A stretch of DNA of 64,000 bases from Tistrella mobilis KA081020-065 (GTDB lineage: Bacteria; Pseudomonadota; Alphaproteobacteria; Tistrellales; Tistrellaceae). The position numbers and the translations under genes were made by a program. A model generated the notes under the pieces. The model ran no database searches and was not told where the DNA came from. It saw only the letters and a program-made list of their open reading frames with translations. Positions within the stretch are counted from its first letter, which is position 1. Every line of letters begins with the position of its first letter. The stretch spans positions 186,001-250,000 of the forward strand of contig NC_017957.2 in the NCBI RefSeq assembly GCF_000264455.2, written 5' to 3'. Below, piece by piece: positions 51,601-61,949 of the stretch.

Positions 51601-52557
51601 CAGCGTGTTGCCGCAGCCGGTGTCGTTGATGCAATAGCGTTCCTCGCCCGGCACCAGCCGGTAATAGCTGGCATTGTCCAGCCCGCGGAAGGAGAGCGTC
51701 GGTCCAAGCTCGCTGCCCTCGGCGGTGTGGTTATAGACCACGTCCAGGATCACCTCGATCCCGGCGGCGTGCAGCCGGCGCACCGCGACTTTCACCTCGT
51801 CCAGCTCGGCCGTCGACAGATAGCCGGGTTCGGGGGCGAAAAAGCCGATGCTGTTATAGCCCCAGTAATTTCTCAGGCCCCGGTCGACCAGATGGCGGTC
51901 CTGCACGAAGGCATGGACGGGCAGCAGCTCCACGGCGGTCACGCCCAGCCGTAGCAGATGGTCCACGAAGCGCGGATCGGCGAGGGCGGCGAAGGTGCCG
52001 CGCTCATGCGGGCGGATGTCGTCGCGCCGCATGCTGATGCCGCGCAGATGGGTCTCGTAGATCAGGGTCTCGGTCCAGGGCACCTCCGGGCGGCGATCGT
52101 CGCCCCAGTCGAAGGCATCCACCGTCACCACCGCCTTGGGCATGGCCGGCGCGCTGTCGCGGCGGTCGAACGACAGATCGCGCCGGGCTGAGCGTGTGCT
52201 GTAGCCGAACAGATGATCCGACCAGCGCAGCCGCCCGGCGATCCGCCGGGCATAGGGGTCGAGCAGCAGCTTGTTCGGGTTGAAGCGATGGCCGCGCAGC
52301 GGCTCGTAGGGGCCATGGGCGCGATAGCCATAGACCAGCCCCGGCCCGGCATCGGGCAGATAGCCGTGCCAGACCTCGTCGGTACACGCCGGCAGCGGCA
52401 TGCAGGCGATCTGCCGGCGGCCCTGCCGGTCGAACAGACACAGATCCACCCGGCTGGCATTGGCCGAGAACACGGCAAAATTGACGCCCAGCCCGTCCCA
52501 GCGCGCACCGAGCGGCCAGGGACGTCCGGGAAACAGGCGATCGGCCGGGATGGGCAT
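48628..52557 (-). CDS. glgX-treZ: fusion of glycogen debranching enzyme GlgX and trehalohydrolase TreZ
   Basis: One uninterrupted frame encodes 1309 residues. Residues 1 to ~710 are GlgX (isoamylase-type GH13; CBM48 start LGARWDGLGVNFAVFSANAS; HVDGFRFDLGVTLGREGTGF, LISEPWDIGPGGYQLG, FITAHDGFTLRDLVSY), which removes alpha-1,6 branches. Residues ~720 to 1309 are a complete TreZ (RFRIWAPDHGRVRLLIEG, MPVNDFPGARNWGYDGVLPY, FDGLRFDAVHAI, HLVLEHDGNAARHLAP, FVNFLQNHDQIGNRAFGERL), which releases trehalose from maltooligosyl-trehalose. The linker is short (PADPPPGRRFHQPLSAG). These are usually separate genes. Confidence 0.92.
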   Translation of the reverse strand: MPIPADRLFPGRPWPLGARWDGLGVNFAVFSANASRVDLCLFDRQGRRQIACMPLPACTDEVWHGYLPDAGPGLVYGYRAHGPYEPLRGHRFNPNKLLLDPYARRIAGRLRWSDHLFGYSTRSARRDLSFDRRDSAPAMPKAVVTVDAFDWGDDRRPEVPWTETLIYETHLRGISMRRDDIRPHERGTFAALADPRFVDHLLRLGVTAVELLPVHAFVQDRHLVDRGLRNYWGYNSIGFFAPEPGYLSTAELDEVKVAVRRLHAAGIEVILDVVYNHTAEGSELGPTLSFRGLDNASYYRLVPGEERYCINDTGCGNTLNLSHPRVLQMVLDSLRHWVEVYHVDGFRFDLGVTLGREGTGFDPGSGFFDAILQDPVLSRVKLISEPWDIGPGGYQLGNHPPGFSEWNDRYRDTVRRSWRGDDGSLPGFAAVLAGSGDIFDHRHRGAQASVNFITAHDGFTLRDLVSYAEKHNEANGEDNRDGHGDNLSANWGVEGETDDPAILDTRARLQRAMIATLLLSQGTPMLLAGDEFGRSQQGNNNAYAQDNEISWVDWAALQRPEGAALTRFTAAVAAARRRFAVLRDRRFLHGDRRYAFDLADIAWFGVDGGPVPAETWNDPATRALALVRTGPSDIGPSDRAPDQLLDVVLTLFNTGAEDQDFILPLRPLARHGLAWTRILDTSDGETDEVPLTGGRVTVRARSLQVLAASLPADPPPGRRFHQPLSAGAEPVGSGRTRFRIWAPDHGRVRLLIEGRDPIDMLALGEGWHEATVECGAGTRYRYGMGEDLVVPDPVSRFQPEDVHGPSEVIDPEAFLWRHGDWRGRPWREAVILEVHAGLWEGFAGVTRRLAEIAARGFTAIELMPVNDFPGARNWGYDGVLPYAPDHAYGSPEELKTLIDTAHGLGLMVFLDVVYNHFGPDGNYIHGYAGGFFRTDIETPWGEAIDFRRPEVRRHFTENALYWLNEYRFDGLRFDAVHAIPDPDWLDETAARIRSETEPGRHIHLVLEHDGNAARHLAPGLYDAQWNDDMHHVMHVLLTGETDGYYADYAEAPAERLARALAEGFVYQGDPSPYRGGERRGEPSGHLPPTAFVNFLQNHDQIGNRAFGERLTSLAPVAAVAAATALILLAPAIPLMFMGEDWGSTRPFLFFTDHHDELAPLVREGRRREFARFERFADDQARARIPDPNAALTFETSRTEADEAAREPGRARAALVAGLIALRQREIVPRLEGAVSEGAAAIGPKAVRAAWRLGDGAVLTLFCNLDGSPVPLDGKPEGRWLFVPPEAIEALETGALAPMTTAAVLREPEP

Positions 52558-52566
52558 GGGGTGGAA

Positions 52567-54732
52567 CTACCTTCCCTGTCTCAACATCAGTGTGGAAAGC
52601 GGCGGCAGCGTCAGGGTGAGAGAGGCGGGCCGGCCATGCGCCGGGGTTTCCACCGCCAGCGCCCGGCCGCCATTGCCCAGGCCCGAACCGCCATAGGCGG
52701 TGGCGTCGGTGTTCAGCACCTCGTGCCAGATGCCGGGGGCCGGAACCCCGATACGATAGCCCTCGCGCGGGACCGGGGTCAGATTGGCGACCACAAGCAT
52801 GCCAGAGGACGGGGGGGCGGGCTCGGTCGCCTCTTCCCCCGTGCGGCGGATCCAGGCGAAGACGCTGTTGGCGGCATCGTCGCCCACCACCCACTGAAAG
52901 CCGCCCGGGTCGTCGTCGCGGGCGTGCAGCGCCGGCTCGTGGGCGTAGAGCCGGTTCAGATCGGCGACCAGCGCCTGGATGCCCTGATGGCCGGGATCGT
53001 CGAGCAGCCCCCAGGGGGTGGAGCCGTCATGGTCCCATTCGCGCGGGTTGCCCAGTTCGCCGCCGGCAAAGATCAGCTTGCGGCCGGGATGGCCCCACAT
53101 GAAGGCGAGATAGGCGCGCAGATTGGCGCGTTTCTGCCAGTCATCCCCCGGCATGCGGCCGAGCAGCGAGCCCTTGCCGTGGACCACCTCGTCATGCGAC
53201 AGCGGCAGCACATAGCGTTCCGACCAGGCATAGACCAGGCTGAAGGTCATGGTGCCGTGATGCCAGCGCCGGTTGATCGGGTCCTCGCCCATATATTTCA
53301 GGCTGTCGTGCATCCAGCCCATATTCCATTTGAGCGTGAAGCCCAGCGCGGTCTCCGATCCTTCGGCCGCGACCGGCGCCGTCACCCCCGGCCAGGCGGT
53401 GGATTCCTCGGCGATGGTCATGGCGCCCGGCACGCGCGCCTCGATCACCTGGTTCAGCCGGCGCAGAAAGGCCACCGTTTCCAGGTTCTCGCGGCCGCCA
53501 TGGATGTTGGGCACCCAGTCGCCGGCCTCGCGGCTGTAGTCGCGATAGAGCATCGAGGCCACGGCATCCACCCGCAGTGCATCGACATGGTAATGCTCCA
53601 GCCAATAGAGCGCGCTCGCGATCAGGAAGCCGGCTACCTCGTCGCGGCCGTGATTGTAGATGGCGGTGTTCCAGTCGCGATGAATGCCCTCGCGCGGGTC
53701 TTCATGCTCGTAAAGCGCCGTGCCGTCGAAGCGGAACAGCCCGTGGCTGTCCATCGGGAAATGCGCCGGCACCCAGTCCAGGATCACCCCGATCCCGGCG
53801 GCGTGGCAGCGGTCCACGAAGCGCGCGAAGCCGCGCGGCCGGCCGAAACGGGCGCTGGGGGCGAACAGCCCCAGCGGCTGATAGCCCCAGGATCCGCCGA
53901 AGGGGTGCTCCATCACCGGCAGCAGCTCGACATGGGTGAAGCCCAGCGCCCGGACATAGGGGATCAGCCGGTCGGCCAGCCCGTCCCAGTCCAGCTGCGG
54001 GTGGGCGGCATCGCGGAACCACGACGCCGCATGGACCTCGTAGACCGAGACCGGCATCTTCAGCAGATCGGTGGTGGCGCGCCGGGCCATCCAGCTGCCG
54101 TCGGTCCAGGGGAAGGGGGTCGGGTCGGGCACGATGCTGGCGGTGCCGGGCGGCATTTCCGTCGCCTGGGCCATCGGGTCGGCCTTGTGCAGCACGGCGC
54201 CGCCGCGGCTGCGGATCTCGTAGCGATAGGCCCGGCCCGGGCCGATGCCGGGCAGGAACAGCTCCCAGACGCCGGCCGTATGGCGTAGCCGCATCGGGTG
54301 GCGGCGCCCGTCCCAGCCGTTGAAATCGCCGGTCACCGAGACCCGGTCGGCATTGGGTGCCCAGACCGCGAACACGGTGCCGGCGACGCCGTCGATCTCC
54401 GTTGCCCGCGCACCCAGCACCCCCGGCAGGTCGGGATGGCGGCCGGTGCGGATCAGCTGCAGATCCTCGTCGGTCAGGATCGGGCCGAAGCGATAGGGAT
54501 CTTCCACCGTTTCCGTGCCCCGGCCGGTGGTCACCACCAGCCGGTAGGGGGCATCCTCGATCGTGCCGGCGAAGATCCCGGCCGGATGCACCCGGGCCAG
54601 GATGCCCAGCGGCCGGCCATCCTGTTGCGCCGCTGCCCCCACCTCGTCGGCATCGGGGCGGATCACCACCAGCCGGCGCCGGCCCGGTCCGGAGATGGGA
54701 ACCGGTCCCAGGATGGGGCCGGGACCCAGCAC
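52567..54732 (-). CDS. glgB: 1,4-alpha-glucan branching enzyme, 5' end probably frameshifted
   Basis: The readable frame starts at a GTG at 54732 and encodes 721 residues of Glg[41 protein letters not shown], the nucleophile in [17 protein letters not shown], the acid in [14 protein letters not shown], and [15 protein letters not shown]. Upstream, the same frame still reads [16 protein letters not shown], typical GlgB sequence, but has no start codon before the treS stop. An ATG at 54811 overlapping that stop (ATGA) would reach this frame if one base were removed from the C6 run at 54777-54782. GlgB adds alpha-1,6 branches to the glucan made by GlgE. Confidence 0.88.
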   Translation of the reverse strand: MLGPGPILGPVPISGPGRRRLVVIRPDADEVGAAAQQDGRPLGILARVHPAGIFAGTIEDAPYRLVVTTGRGTETVEDPYRFGPILTDEDLQLIRTGRHPDLPGVLGARATEIDGVAGTVFAVWAPNADRVSVTGDFNGWDGRRHPMRLRHTAGVWELFLPGIGPGRAYRYEIRSRGGAVLHKADPMAQATEMPPGTASIVPDPTPFPWTDGSWMARRATTDLLKMPVSVYEVHAASWFRDAAHPQLDWDGLADRLIPYVRALGFTHVELLPVMEHPFGGSWGYQPLGLFAPSARFGRPRGFARFVDRCHAAGIGVILDWVPAHFPMDSHGLFRFDGTALYEHEDPREGIHRDWNTAIYNHGRDEVAGFLIASALYWLEHYHVDALRVDAVASMLYRDYSREAGDWVPNIHGGRENLETVAFLRRLNQVIEARVPGAMTIAEESTAWPGVTAPVAAEGSETALGFTLKWNMGWMHDSLKYMGEDPINRRWHHGTMTFSLVYAWSERYVLPLSHDEVVHGKGSLLGRMPGDDWQKRANLRAYLAFMWGHPGRKLIFAGGELGNPREWDHDGSTPWGLLDDPGHQGIQALVADLNRLYAHEPALHARDDDPGGFQWVVGDDAANSVFAWIRRTGEEATEPAPPSSGMLVVANLTPVPREGYRIGVPAPGIWHEVLNTDATAYGGSGLGNGGRALAVETPAHGRPASLTLTLPPLSTLMLRQGR

Positions 54733-54807
54733 CGCGAAGGGGTCGCCATGGCGGGCCTCGGCCAGGGCCTCGATCGCCCCCCGGTCCAGGCCGGGGGGCC
54801 GGCCGGT

Positions 54808-57800
54808 TCATGCGTCGGGTGCGACATCGTCGGTCTCCGGTACCAGTCGTTCGGCCAGCCGGGCAAGACCGGCCGCCGGCAGCAGCAGCCAGTCCGGCCG
54901 CAGCTCGGCCTCGTAGGCGACCTCGTAGGCCGCCTTCTCGATCAGGAACAGTTTCAGCAGCGCCGGCAGGTCGGGGGCGGTGGTGGTGGCCTCGTCGCCG
55001 GCATAGCCGGCCAGGAAGGCCCGCTCCATGTCGCCGCGCAGCCGCAGCAGCCAGTGGGCGGGATCGTCGGGCTCCAGCCCTGCACCGGTATCCGATGCCG
55101 GGGCCGCCGGATGGGGCAGGGCGGTCACGTAATCGATCGAGCGCAGGAGCCCCGCCACATCCCGCCAGGGGCTGTCCTTCGCCCGGCGCAGTGCCAGCGG
55201 CCGGGTCGGCTCGCCCTCGAAATCGATCAGGGTGACATCGCCGGTCGACACCAGCAGCTGCCCCAGATGGAAATCGCCATGGATGCGGGTCAGCGTCGCG
55301 CCGGTCCCTGCCTCGGCCAGTGCGGCCACGGCCGCGGCCAGCCCCCGGCGCCGGGTCAGCACGCGCCGCACTGCCCGGGAAAGGGGGGTATCCTCCCCCG
55401 CGGCGGCATGATCGGCCAGAATATCGAAGGCCGTTTCCAGCGCTTGGCCGATTCGGCTATTCCAGGCGTTAATCGTAGCCGGATCGGCTATCTCCGGCGC
55501 AAAATTCACGTCCTCCGACGGCCGCGCCAGCACCTCGTGCAGCTCCTTCAGCCGGCGGCCGATGGTGCGGGTCAGCGCGCGGATCGTCGCCGTTGCATCC
55601 TCCAGCCGCTCGTGGTCGTGATGGTGCAGCGCGTCCAGCGCCCGGGCCAGCTGGTCGCCGGTCCAGTGCCAGCCATCGCCCTGATTGCGGATGAAGCGCT
55701 GGATCACCGCCAGGCTGGCGGTTTCTGCGGAGCCCTCCCCAACCGGGCCCTCCCACGCCAGTTCGCCCAGGAATTCCGCCACCCCGGCATAGCCGGCCCC
55801 GGTCAGATGGCGGGCCATTTCGACCTCGGGGTTGATGCCGGGCTGGATGCGGCGGATCAGCTTGATCACCGCGGTATCGCCCACGATCACCGAACTGTTG
55901 GTCTGCTCCGCCGTCATCCAGCGCACCTCGGCCCCGGGCGGCAGGGCACCCGCGATCGCAACCGCCTCGGCCGATCCGGGCCGCAGCGCCAGCCGCGCCC
56001 CTGGTGCCGCCTCTGCGCCGCCATCGGCCAGCGCCCTCATCAGCGCCCGGCCGAAACCTTCCAGCGCAAAACCGTCGGTCAGCAGCCCCACCCGCGCGGT
56101 CTGCCGCACCCGGGCGAGCGCCAGGCGCACCGGCAAAGCCGGGGTGTCCGGGCGGTCTGCCTCCCACAGAATGCCCAGCGGCAGGGCGTAGCGATCCTCG
56201 CTGCCGTCGTCGCGAGCGACCGCGACGCCGGTCAGCAGGATCTCGCCGTCGGTGCCGGGCAGCGGGTCGGCGAAATCCAGCCGCGCGGTTGCCGCCGCAT
56301 CCCGGCCGCCCGCAAACCAGCGGCGCATGGCCAGCCAGGCCGGCAGCACCGTCTTCGACAGCCGGTCGCGATGGGGTTCTTCCAAGAGCTGCGCCAGCCC
56401 CCGGCGCAGCACGAAGGTTTCATGCTCGGGCAGGGGTTCCGGCGCCGGCAGGTGCCAGACCGGCGCCCGGCCTTCCGGTTCCAGCGCAAAGGCATAGAAG
56501 CCATAGGGCGGCAGGGTCAGCAGATAGGGCAGCTGGCCGATCGGCGGAAAGGCGGCACCGCCGACCAGTTCCATCGGCACCCGGCCTTCGAACCGCGACA
56601 GGTCCAGCTCCACCGCCTGGGCGGTGCGCGACAGATTGGCCACGCACAGCACCGTATCGCTGTCGTCGGCGCGCAGATAGGCCAGCACCCGGCGGTTGCC
56701 CGGGAACAGGAAATCCAGCCGTCCCCGGCCGAAGGCGCGGAAGCGGCGGCGGACCTGAAGCATGCGCCGGGTCCAGTGCAGCAGCGAATGCGGATCGCGG
56801 CTCTGGGTCTCGACATTCACTGCCGCATGGCCGTAAAGCGGGCTCATGATTGCCGGCAGGATCAGCTGTTCCGGATCGGCGCGCGAAAACCCGCCATTGC
56901 GGTCTGGCGACCATTGCATGGGGGTGCGCACCCCGTCGCGGTCGCCCAGATGGACATTGTCGCCCATGCCGATCTCGTCGCCGTAATACAGCACCGGCGT
57001 GCCGGGCATGGTCAGCAGCAGGCTGTGCATCAGCTCGATCCGCCGCCGGTCGCGATCCAGAAGCGGCGCCAGGCGCCTGCGGATGCCCAGATTGATCCGC
57101 GCCCGCCGGTCCGAGGCATAGGTCTCCCACAGGAAGGTGCGCTCGGTTTCGGTCACCATCTCCAGCGTCAGCTCGTCGTGATTGCGCAGGAAAATCGCCC
57201 ATTGGCAGTTTTCCGGAATGTCCGGCGTCTGGCGCATGATGTCGGTGATCGGGAACCGGTCTTCCTGCGCGATGCTCATATACATCCGCGGCATCAGCGG
57301 GAAATGAAATGCCATGTGGCATTCGTCGCCAGCGCCGAAATATTCCTGGGTGTCTTCCGGCCATTGATTGGCTTCGGCCAGCAGCATCCGGTCACTGTAA
57401 TGTTCGTCCAGATGGGCGCGGATCTTCTTCAGAATATCGTGAGTCTCGGGCAGGTTCTCGTTGTTGGTGCCCTCGCGCTCGATCAGATAGGGCACGGCGT
57501 CGAGCCGGAGCCCGTCCACGCCCATGTCGAGCCAGAAGCGCATCACCTTCAGCACCGCGTCCAGCACCCGCGGGTTGTCGAAATTCAGGTCGGGCTGGTG
57601 GGAATAGAAGCGGTGCCAGTAATAGGCCCCGGCCACCGGATCCCAGGTCCAGTTCGACTTCTCGGTGTCGAGGAAGATGATCCGGGTTTCGGGATATTTC
57701 CGGTCGTCATCCGACCAGACATAGAAATCGCGCTGCGCCGAGCCGCGCCTGGCGCGGCGGGCGCGCTGGAACCAGGGATGGGCGTCGGAGGTGTGGTTGA

Positions 57801-58194
57801 TCACCAGTTCGGTGATGACCCGCAGGCCCCGGGCATGGGCCTCGGCCAGGAAGCGCTTGAAGTCACCAAGCGTGCCATAGGCGCGGTTGACGTCGCGATA
57901 ATCGGCGATGTCGTAGCCGTCGTCGCGCAAGGGCGAGGGGTAGAAGGGCAGCAGCCAGATCGTGTCGACGCCAAGTGCCGCAATATAGTCCAGCCGCGAG
58001 ATCAGCCCGGGAAAATCGCCGATGCCGTCGTCATTGCCGTCCTGAAACGACTTCACATGCAGCTGGTAGATGACGGCGTCCTTGTACCAGAGCGGATCGC
58101 CCGGTGCATGATCGGCGCCGCGGATGATCCGGCCTTGCGCGCCGGTTGGGGACGAGACGGTTGGGGATGAGACGGGCGTCGTGGGTGCAGGCAT
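54808..58194 (-). CDS. treS: trehalose synthase/maltokinase fusion (TreS-Mak)
   Basis: I start at the ATG at 58194 rather than the TTG at 58203. Of 1128 residues, about 20-560 are the GH13 isomerase TreS, which interconverts trehalose and maltose ([68 protein letters not shown]). About 620-1128 are the kinase Mak/Pep2, which makes maltose 1-phosphate with ATP ([44 protein letters not shown]). The fusion is known in many bacteria and channels maltose to GlgE. It lies 5 bases after glgE. Confidence 0.93.
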   Translation of the reverse strand: MPAPTTPVSSPTVSSPTGAQGRIIRGADHAPGDPLWYKDAVIYQLHVKSFQDGNDDGIGDFPGLISRLDYIAALGVDTIWLLPFYPSPLRDDGYDIADYRDVNRAYGTLGDFKRFLAEAHARGLRVITELVINHTSDAHPWFQRARRARRGSAQRDFYVWSDDDRKYPETRIIFLDTEKSNWTWDPVAGAYYWHRFYSHQPDLNFDNPRVLDAVLKVMRFWLDMGVDGLRLDAVPYLIEREGTNNENLPETHDILKKIRAHLDEHYSDRMLLAEANQWPEDTQEYFGAGDECHMAFHFPLMPRMYMSIAQEDRFPITDIMRQTPDIPENCQWAIFLRNHDELTLEMVTETERTFLWETYASDRRARINLGIRRRLAPLLDRDRRRIELMHSLLLTMPGTPVLYYGDEIGMGDNVHLGDRDGVRTPMQWSPDRNGGFSRADPEQLILPAIMSPLYGHAAVNVETQSRDPHSLLHWTRRMLQVRRRFRAFGRGRLDFLFPGNRRVLAYLRADDSDTVLCVANLSRTAQAVELDLSRFEGRVPMELVGGAAFPPIGQLPYLLTLPPYGFYAFALEPEGRAPVWHLPAPEPLPEHETFVLRRGLAQLLEEPHRDRLSKTVLPAWLAMRRWFAGGRDAAATARLDFADPLPGTDGEILLTGVAVARDDGSEDRYALPLGILWEADRPDTPALPVRLALARVRQTARVGLLTDGFALEGFGRALMRALADGGAEAAPGARLALRPGSAEAVAIAGALPPGAEVRWMTAEQTNSSVIVGDTAVIKLIRRIQPGINPEVEMARHLTGAGYAGVAEFLGELAWEGPVGEGSAETASLAVIQRFIRNQGDGWHWTGDQLARALDALHHHDHERLEDATATIRALTRTIGRRLKELHEVLARPSEDVNFAPEIADPATINAWNSRIGQALETAFDILADHAAAGEDTPLSRAVRRVLTRRRGLAAAVAALAEAGTGATLTRIHGDFHLGQLLVSTGDVTLIDFEGEPTRPLALRRAKDSPWRDVAGLLRSIDYVTALPHPAAPASDTGAGLEPDDPAHWLLRLRGDMERAFLAGYAGDEATTTAPDLPALLKLFLIEKAAYEVAYEAELRPDWLLLPAAGLARLAERLVPETDDVAPDA

Positions 58195-58199
58195 GTGGC

Positions 58200-61100
58200 T
58201 CAACCTCTCACCGGCGGCAGCACCCGCCAGATGGCGAAGGGAAGGTGGGCGGGGTCCAGGCGCAGCCGGTGATGCCGGCCGGTCCAGGTGGATCGCTGGC
58301 CGGTGACCAGATCATCCATGACGACGTGGGCATCCTCGGGCAGACCCCAGCGGTCCAGCGGCAGCTCGATCGCCGCCTCCTGGGCGTGGTGGGGGTCCAG
58401 GCTCACCGCCACCAGAACGATGTCGTCGCCCTGATCGGTCGTCTTGCTGAACAGCAGCACCTGGTCGTTCCAGGCGGTGTGGAAGGCGAGGCCGCGATTC
58501 TGATGCAGAGCCGGGTGTTCGGCGCGGATGCGGTTGAGCAGGGTGATCTCGGCGCGGATATGGCCCGGCCGGTTCCAGTCGCGGGGCCGGATCTCGTATT
58601 TCTCGCTGTCGAGATATTCCTCGCGCCCCGGCAGGGCTGCGCCCTCGCACAGCTCGAAGCCCGCATACATCCCCCAGAGGCTTGAGAGCATGGTGGCGAG
58701 GCAGGCGCGGATCAGGAAACCCGGCCGGCCCGAGGTCTGCAGGAAATAAGGGTTGATGTCGGGGGTGTTGACGAAGACATGCGGCCCGAAGAACTCCACC
58801 GCCGGCGGCGTGCTGAGTTCGGTGAAATAGTCGGTCAGCCCGGCCTTGTCGTCGCGCCAGGTGAAATAGGTGTAGGACTGCGCGAAGCCGAGCTTGGCCA
58901 GCCGGTACATGACCTTGGGCCGGGTGAAGGCCTCGGCCAGGAACACGGTGTCGGGATGGTCGCGGCGGATGTCGGCGATCAGCCATTCCCAGAACGGAAA
59001 CGGCTTGGTGTGCGGGTTGTCGACCCGGAACAGCCGGACACCTTCCGCCACCCAGAAGGCCACCACATCCCTCAGCGCCTGCCAGAGCGACGGCACGGCG
59101 CCTTCGGCATAGAAGTCGACATTGACGATGTCTTCATAGCGCTTGGGCGGGTTTTCGGCATAGCGCATGGAGCCGTCGGATCGCCAGGCGAACCAGTCGG
59201 GATGGTCCTTCAGCCAGGGATGATCGGGCGAGCACTGGATGGCGAAATCAAGCGCCACCTCCATGCCCTGATCGGCCGCGGCGGCGACCAGGGCCCGGAA
59301 ATCCTCCAGCGTGCCGAGTTCGGGATGGATCGCGTCATGGCCGCCCGCCTCGCTGCCGATGGCGTAGGGGCTGCCGGGATCGTCCGGGCCCGCCGTCAGG
59401 GCGTTGTTGCGGCCCTTGCGGTTGGTGCGGCCGATCGGGTGGATCGGCGGCATATAGAGCACGTCGAAGCCCATCGCCCGGATCTCGGGCAGGCGGCGGA
59501 TCACGTCCTCGAACCGGCCGTGGCGGCCGGGGTCGTCTGTTTCCGAGCGCGGGAACAGCTCGTACCAGGCGGCAAAGCCCGCGCGCAGCCGCTCGACATC
59601 GACCGGGTAGTCGCGCGGCGTGGCGCTGGCGAAGGGGCGCGGGTCGACCAGCGCCATGGCCGCGCGGGTTTCGTCGTCGAGCAGGCGGCGGACCTTCGCC
59701 GCATCATCGCAGGCCTGCTCCACCTCCTGCACGATGTCGTCGATGCCATGGGCACGGAGCAGGGCCAGACCATCGGACAGATCCACCGGCCGGACCACGC
59801 CGGCCGCCTGCTTCTTGGCCAGATCCGCCCGGTAGGAGCCCCAGGCATCGCGCCAGGCCATGATCTCGAACCGGTGCCGGCCCAGCCGGTCCAGCGGCAC
59901 CCGGCCCCGCCAGCGGTCGTTGACCATCGGGGTCATCGGCACCTCGCGCCATTCGGTCTCGTCCTCGGCGCGCAGCCGGAGCACGGCGCGGATCACGTCA
60001 TGGCCGTCGGCGAAGATGTCGGCCTCGATCTCAAGCGTGCTGCCCAGCCGGCGGCGGATGGCGAACCGGCCGTCATCCAGCAGGGGGGAGACGGCCTCGA
60101 TCGCGATCCGCGGCAGCTTCGCCGCCGCCTCGGCCGGCCCGGCCTCTGGCCCGCGCACAGGGGGGGCCGCCGCGATCTCCAGAACCGCCACCCCGCCGGG
60201 CGCCAGATCCAGCGGCGTGCCCGGCGGGTGATCGACCAGCCGCCGCGCGGCCATGTCCGGCCCGCGGGCCAGCAGCGGCTGCGGATCGAGGCGGAGGGGG
60301 GCGTCCAGCACCCGGGAGGCCACCACCAGCCGGTCGTCGCCGGCGCGGAAGGCGAGCACCGGGCCGCTCTGGCCGGTCAGAATGTCGAGCTTCGGCCGGC
60401 CGGCCTGCGCCATCCGCTCGAAACCGGCATTGGCGACCCTGAGCGCGGGGGAGAGGTCATAGGCCGGCCGTTCCGGCCGGGCGGGGGCCACGGTATCCGG
60501 GCGCAGCGGATCCGGTGCGCCCCGGTCGAACCCGGCCTGAACCACGATCCCGTCGAAGAGGAAGGGGGCAAGTTTCAGGCTGCGCCGTCCGGCCGCCTCT
60601 GCCGCCTCGGGCCCGCCCAGGATCTCGGGCAGGCGCGGCCCGAAGGGCACTTCCGGGCAGGCCAGCACGCTGCCGATGCGCGACAGCCGCGCGATCTCGT
60701 CCAGCATCCAGGGCGCCGCCAGATCCCACCAGGCATCGGAGGCGACCGCGGCATCGAAGCCGCAGGCGGCGAGCGCGTCGATCCGCTCCGCCGTCAGCCC
60801 ATGGGTCCAGAGCAGCAGCCGGCAATCGGCGGCGCGGGCACAGAGCCGCGCCCAGATCTCGGGCGTCACCGCCTGGGGCAGGGGCGCGCGGAAGCCCGCG
60901 ACGCAGGCCGCCATGGCGGCATCGACCAGCCCGGCCAGCGTCGCTTCGTCCTGGTCATTTTCAGGGATCAGAGCCTGCCGGCGCGGATCGCGGCCCGCCC
61001 GCGCTTCGCGCGCCGGGTCGGGTTCGGGCAGCAGATCGACCAGCAGCCGGATGCCGTGATCGGCGGCGCTGCGGCAGGCGGCCTCGATCCGGGCCGGCTC

Positions 61101-61247
61101 GGCCGGGCCCGCCAGCAGCAGATGGTCGAAGCCCAGATCACGGGCATGGGCGGCGGCGGCCGCCAGCGTCGCACCCTCGCGGGCGGTTGCGGCGGGCACC
61201 ATCAGGATCCGCGGGTGCCAGGGGGTGCGAGAGGGCTGCGCGTTCAT
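58200..61247 (-). CDS. glgE: maltose-1-phosphate maltosyltransferase with N-terminal extension
   Basis: Of 1015 residues, about 375-1015 are the GlgE core: [40 protein letters not shown], the nucleophile Asp in [18 protein letters not shown], the acid Glu in [17 protein letters not shown]. GlgE extends alpha-1,4-glucan with maltosyl units from maltose 1-phosphate. The first ~370 residues are an extra amylase-barrel-like region ([37 protein letters not shown]) without the catalytic set, probably structural. The ATG overlaps the stop of the upstream DUF2934 gene (ATGA). Confidence 0.92.
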   Translation of the reverse strand: MNAQPSRTPWHPRILMVPAATAREGATLAAAAAHARDLGFDHLLLAGPAEPARIEAACRSAADHGIRLLVDLLPEPDPAREARAGRDPRRQALIPENDQDEATLAGLVDAAMAACVAGFRAPLPQAVTPEIWARLCARAADCRLLLWTHGLTAERIDALAACGFDAAVASDAWWDLAAPWMLDEIARLSRIGSVLACPEVPFGPRLPEILGGPEAAEAAGRRSLKLAPFLFDGIVVQAGFDRGAPDPLRPDTVAPARPERPAYDLSPALRVANAGFERMAQAGRPKLDILTGQSGPVLAFRAGDDRLVVASRVLDAPLRLDPQPLLARGPDMAARRLVDHPPGTPLDLAPGGVAVLEIAAAPPVRGPEAGPAEAAAKLPRIAIEAVSPLLDDGRFAIRRRLGSTLEIEADIFADGHDVIRAVLRLRAEDETEWREVPMTPMVNDRWRGRVPLDRLGRHRFEIMAWRDAWGSYRADLAKKQAAGVVRPVDLSDGLALLRAHGIDDIVQEVEQACDDAAKVRRLLDDETRAAMALVDPRPFASATPRDYPVDVERLRAGFAAWYELFPRSETDDPGRHGRFEDVIRRLPEIRAMGFDVLYMPPIHPIGRTNRKGRNNALTAGPDDPGSPYAIGSEAGGHDAIHPELGTLEDFRALVAAAADQGMEVALDFAIQCSPDHPWLKDHPDWFAWRSDGSMRYAENPPKRYEDIVNVDFYAEGAVPSLWQALRDVVAFWVAEGVRLFRVDNPHTKPFPFWEWLIADIRRDHPDTVFLAEAFTRPKVMYRLAKLGFAQSYTYFTWRDDKAGLTDYFTELSTPPAVEFFGPHVFVNTPDINPYFLQTSGRPGFLIRACLATMLSSLWGMYAGFELCEGAALPGREEYLDSEKYEIRPRDWNRPGHIRAEITLLNRIRAEHPALHQNRGLAFHTAWNDQVLLFSKTTDQGDDIVLVAVSLDPHHAQEAAIELPLDRWGLPEDAHVVMDDLVTGQRSTWTGRHHRLRLDPAHLPFAIWRVLPPVRG

Positions 61248-61744
61248 GCATCCCCCGCCGGCCGGGGGGTCCGGGAACGGGTGGCCGGTTTCGTGCCCGC
61301 TTTCTTCGGCCCCTCGGCGGTCGGCGTCGGTGCGGCATCGGTGCCGCCCTTGGTGCGGTGCGTTCCGGCCCCGGTTGCCCTGGTCGCACCCGCACTCGCC
61401 TTCGTCTCAGCCGTCTTCGCGGCCGCCAGACGCCGCCGGGTGCGGGTCTCCGGCGCCGCGGGGCCGGGTTCGGCGGCAGAGGGCGCGGGGGAGCCGGGGA
61501 CGGGTGGGCCGGGGACGGGTGGCGTCGGGCCGGCCTCGTAAGGGCCATCCTCCGGGCCGGGTGCGCGTCCGGTTTCCGGCACCGACCGGTTGGCCGCCTC
61601 CAGCGCCTCAAGCTCGGCTTCCGCTGCCGCCCAGTGTTCGCGATCGCGGCCATGGGGCCGGCCTTCCTCCACCCAGATGCGGTGGGCGATCTTTTCCAGG
61701 CGGCGGGTGCGGTCCGTGGGGGTGTCGTCGGATGTGTGCATCAC
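61244..61744 (-). CDS. DUF2934-type small protein, first gene of the glycogen operon
   Basis: The 166-residue protein has a short N-terminal motif, RRLEKIAHRIWVEEGRPHGR then DREHWAAAEAELEALEA, matching the DUF2934 helix-hairpin found in many alphaproteobacteria. The rest is low-complexity, Pro/Gly-rich and then basic (PPVPGPPVPGSPAPSAA; RTRRRLAAAKTAETKASAGA), possibly a nucleic-acid- or surface-binding tail. It is coupled to glgE by a 4-base overlap and lies about 30-40 bases after an EcfG-like promoter. Its function is unknown; its position suggests a link to storage or stress metabolism. Confidence 0.75.
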   Translation of the reverse strand: MMHTSDDTPTDRTRRLEKIAHRIWVEEGRPHGRDREHWAAAEAELEALEAANRSVPETGRAPGPEDGPYEAGPTPPVPGPPVPGSPAPSAAEPGPAAPETRTRRRLAAAKTAETKASAGATRATGAGTHRTKGGTDAAPTPTAEGPKKAGTKPATRSRTPRPAGDA

Positions 61745-61782
61745 CAGGCGTCCTCGGGCATCGATGGGCCGTCTGCTGGCTC

Positions 61783-61807
61783 AACACCCGCGGGGCGTCC
61801 TGGTTCC
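61783..61807 (-). promoter_or_regulatory. EcfG-like stress promoter of the glgE operon
   Basis: On the minus strand GGAAC (61807-61803), 16 bases, then TGTT (61786-61783). This matches the alphaproteobacterial general stress sigma factor pattern GGAAC-N16/17-CGTT apart from one base. The spacing to the start codon at 61744 is suitable. Confidence 0.6.
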
Positions 61808-61828
61808 CCATCCTGCCGCCCATGTCAC

Positions 61829-61856
61829 GGTTCAGGCGGGCCGGTTCAGGCGGGCC
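61829..61856 (+). repeat. 14-bp tandem repeat between the two stress promoters
   Basis: GGTTCAGGCGGGCC is present twice without spacer (61829-61842, 61843-61856), between the two EcfG-like elements. Confidence 0.75.
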
Positions 61857-61881
61857 GGGTTGCGGCTGCCTCTTCCTGCCG

Positions 61882-61906
61882 GGAACCCTCCCGCCGGTCC
61901 GGGGTT
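61882..61906 (+). promoter_or_regulatory. EcfG-like stress promoter of the SRPBCC-otsBA operon
   Basis: GGAAC (61882-61886), 16 bases, then GGTT (61903-61906). The same pattern as in the divergent promoter, about 44 bases before the start codon at 61950. Confidence 0.55.
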
Positions 61907-61949
61907 GTGCGGGACGACCTCACCGCTTTGTTCCAAGGAGCCTTCCCCC

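Noticed and set aside
54298-58170. 1290-residue open frame on the plus strand, and similar ones at 48616-51426, 52213-54288 and 58779-61541
   Set aside because: They are antisense shadows of the treS-mak, glgX-treZ, glgB and glgE genes, which have full catalytic motifs on the other strand.
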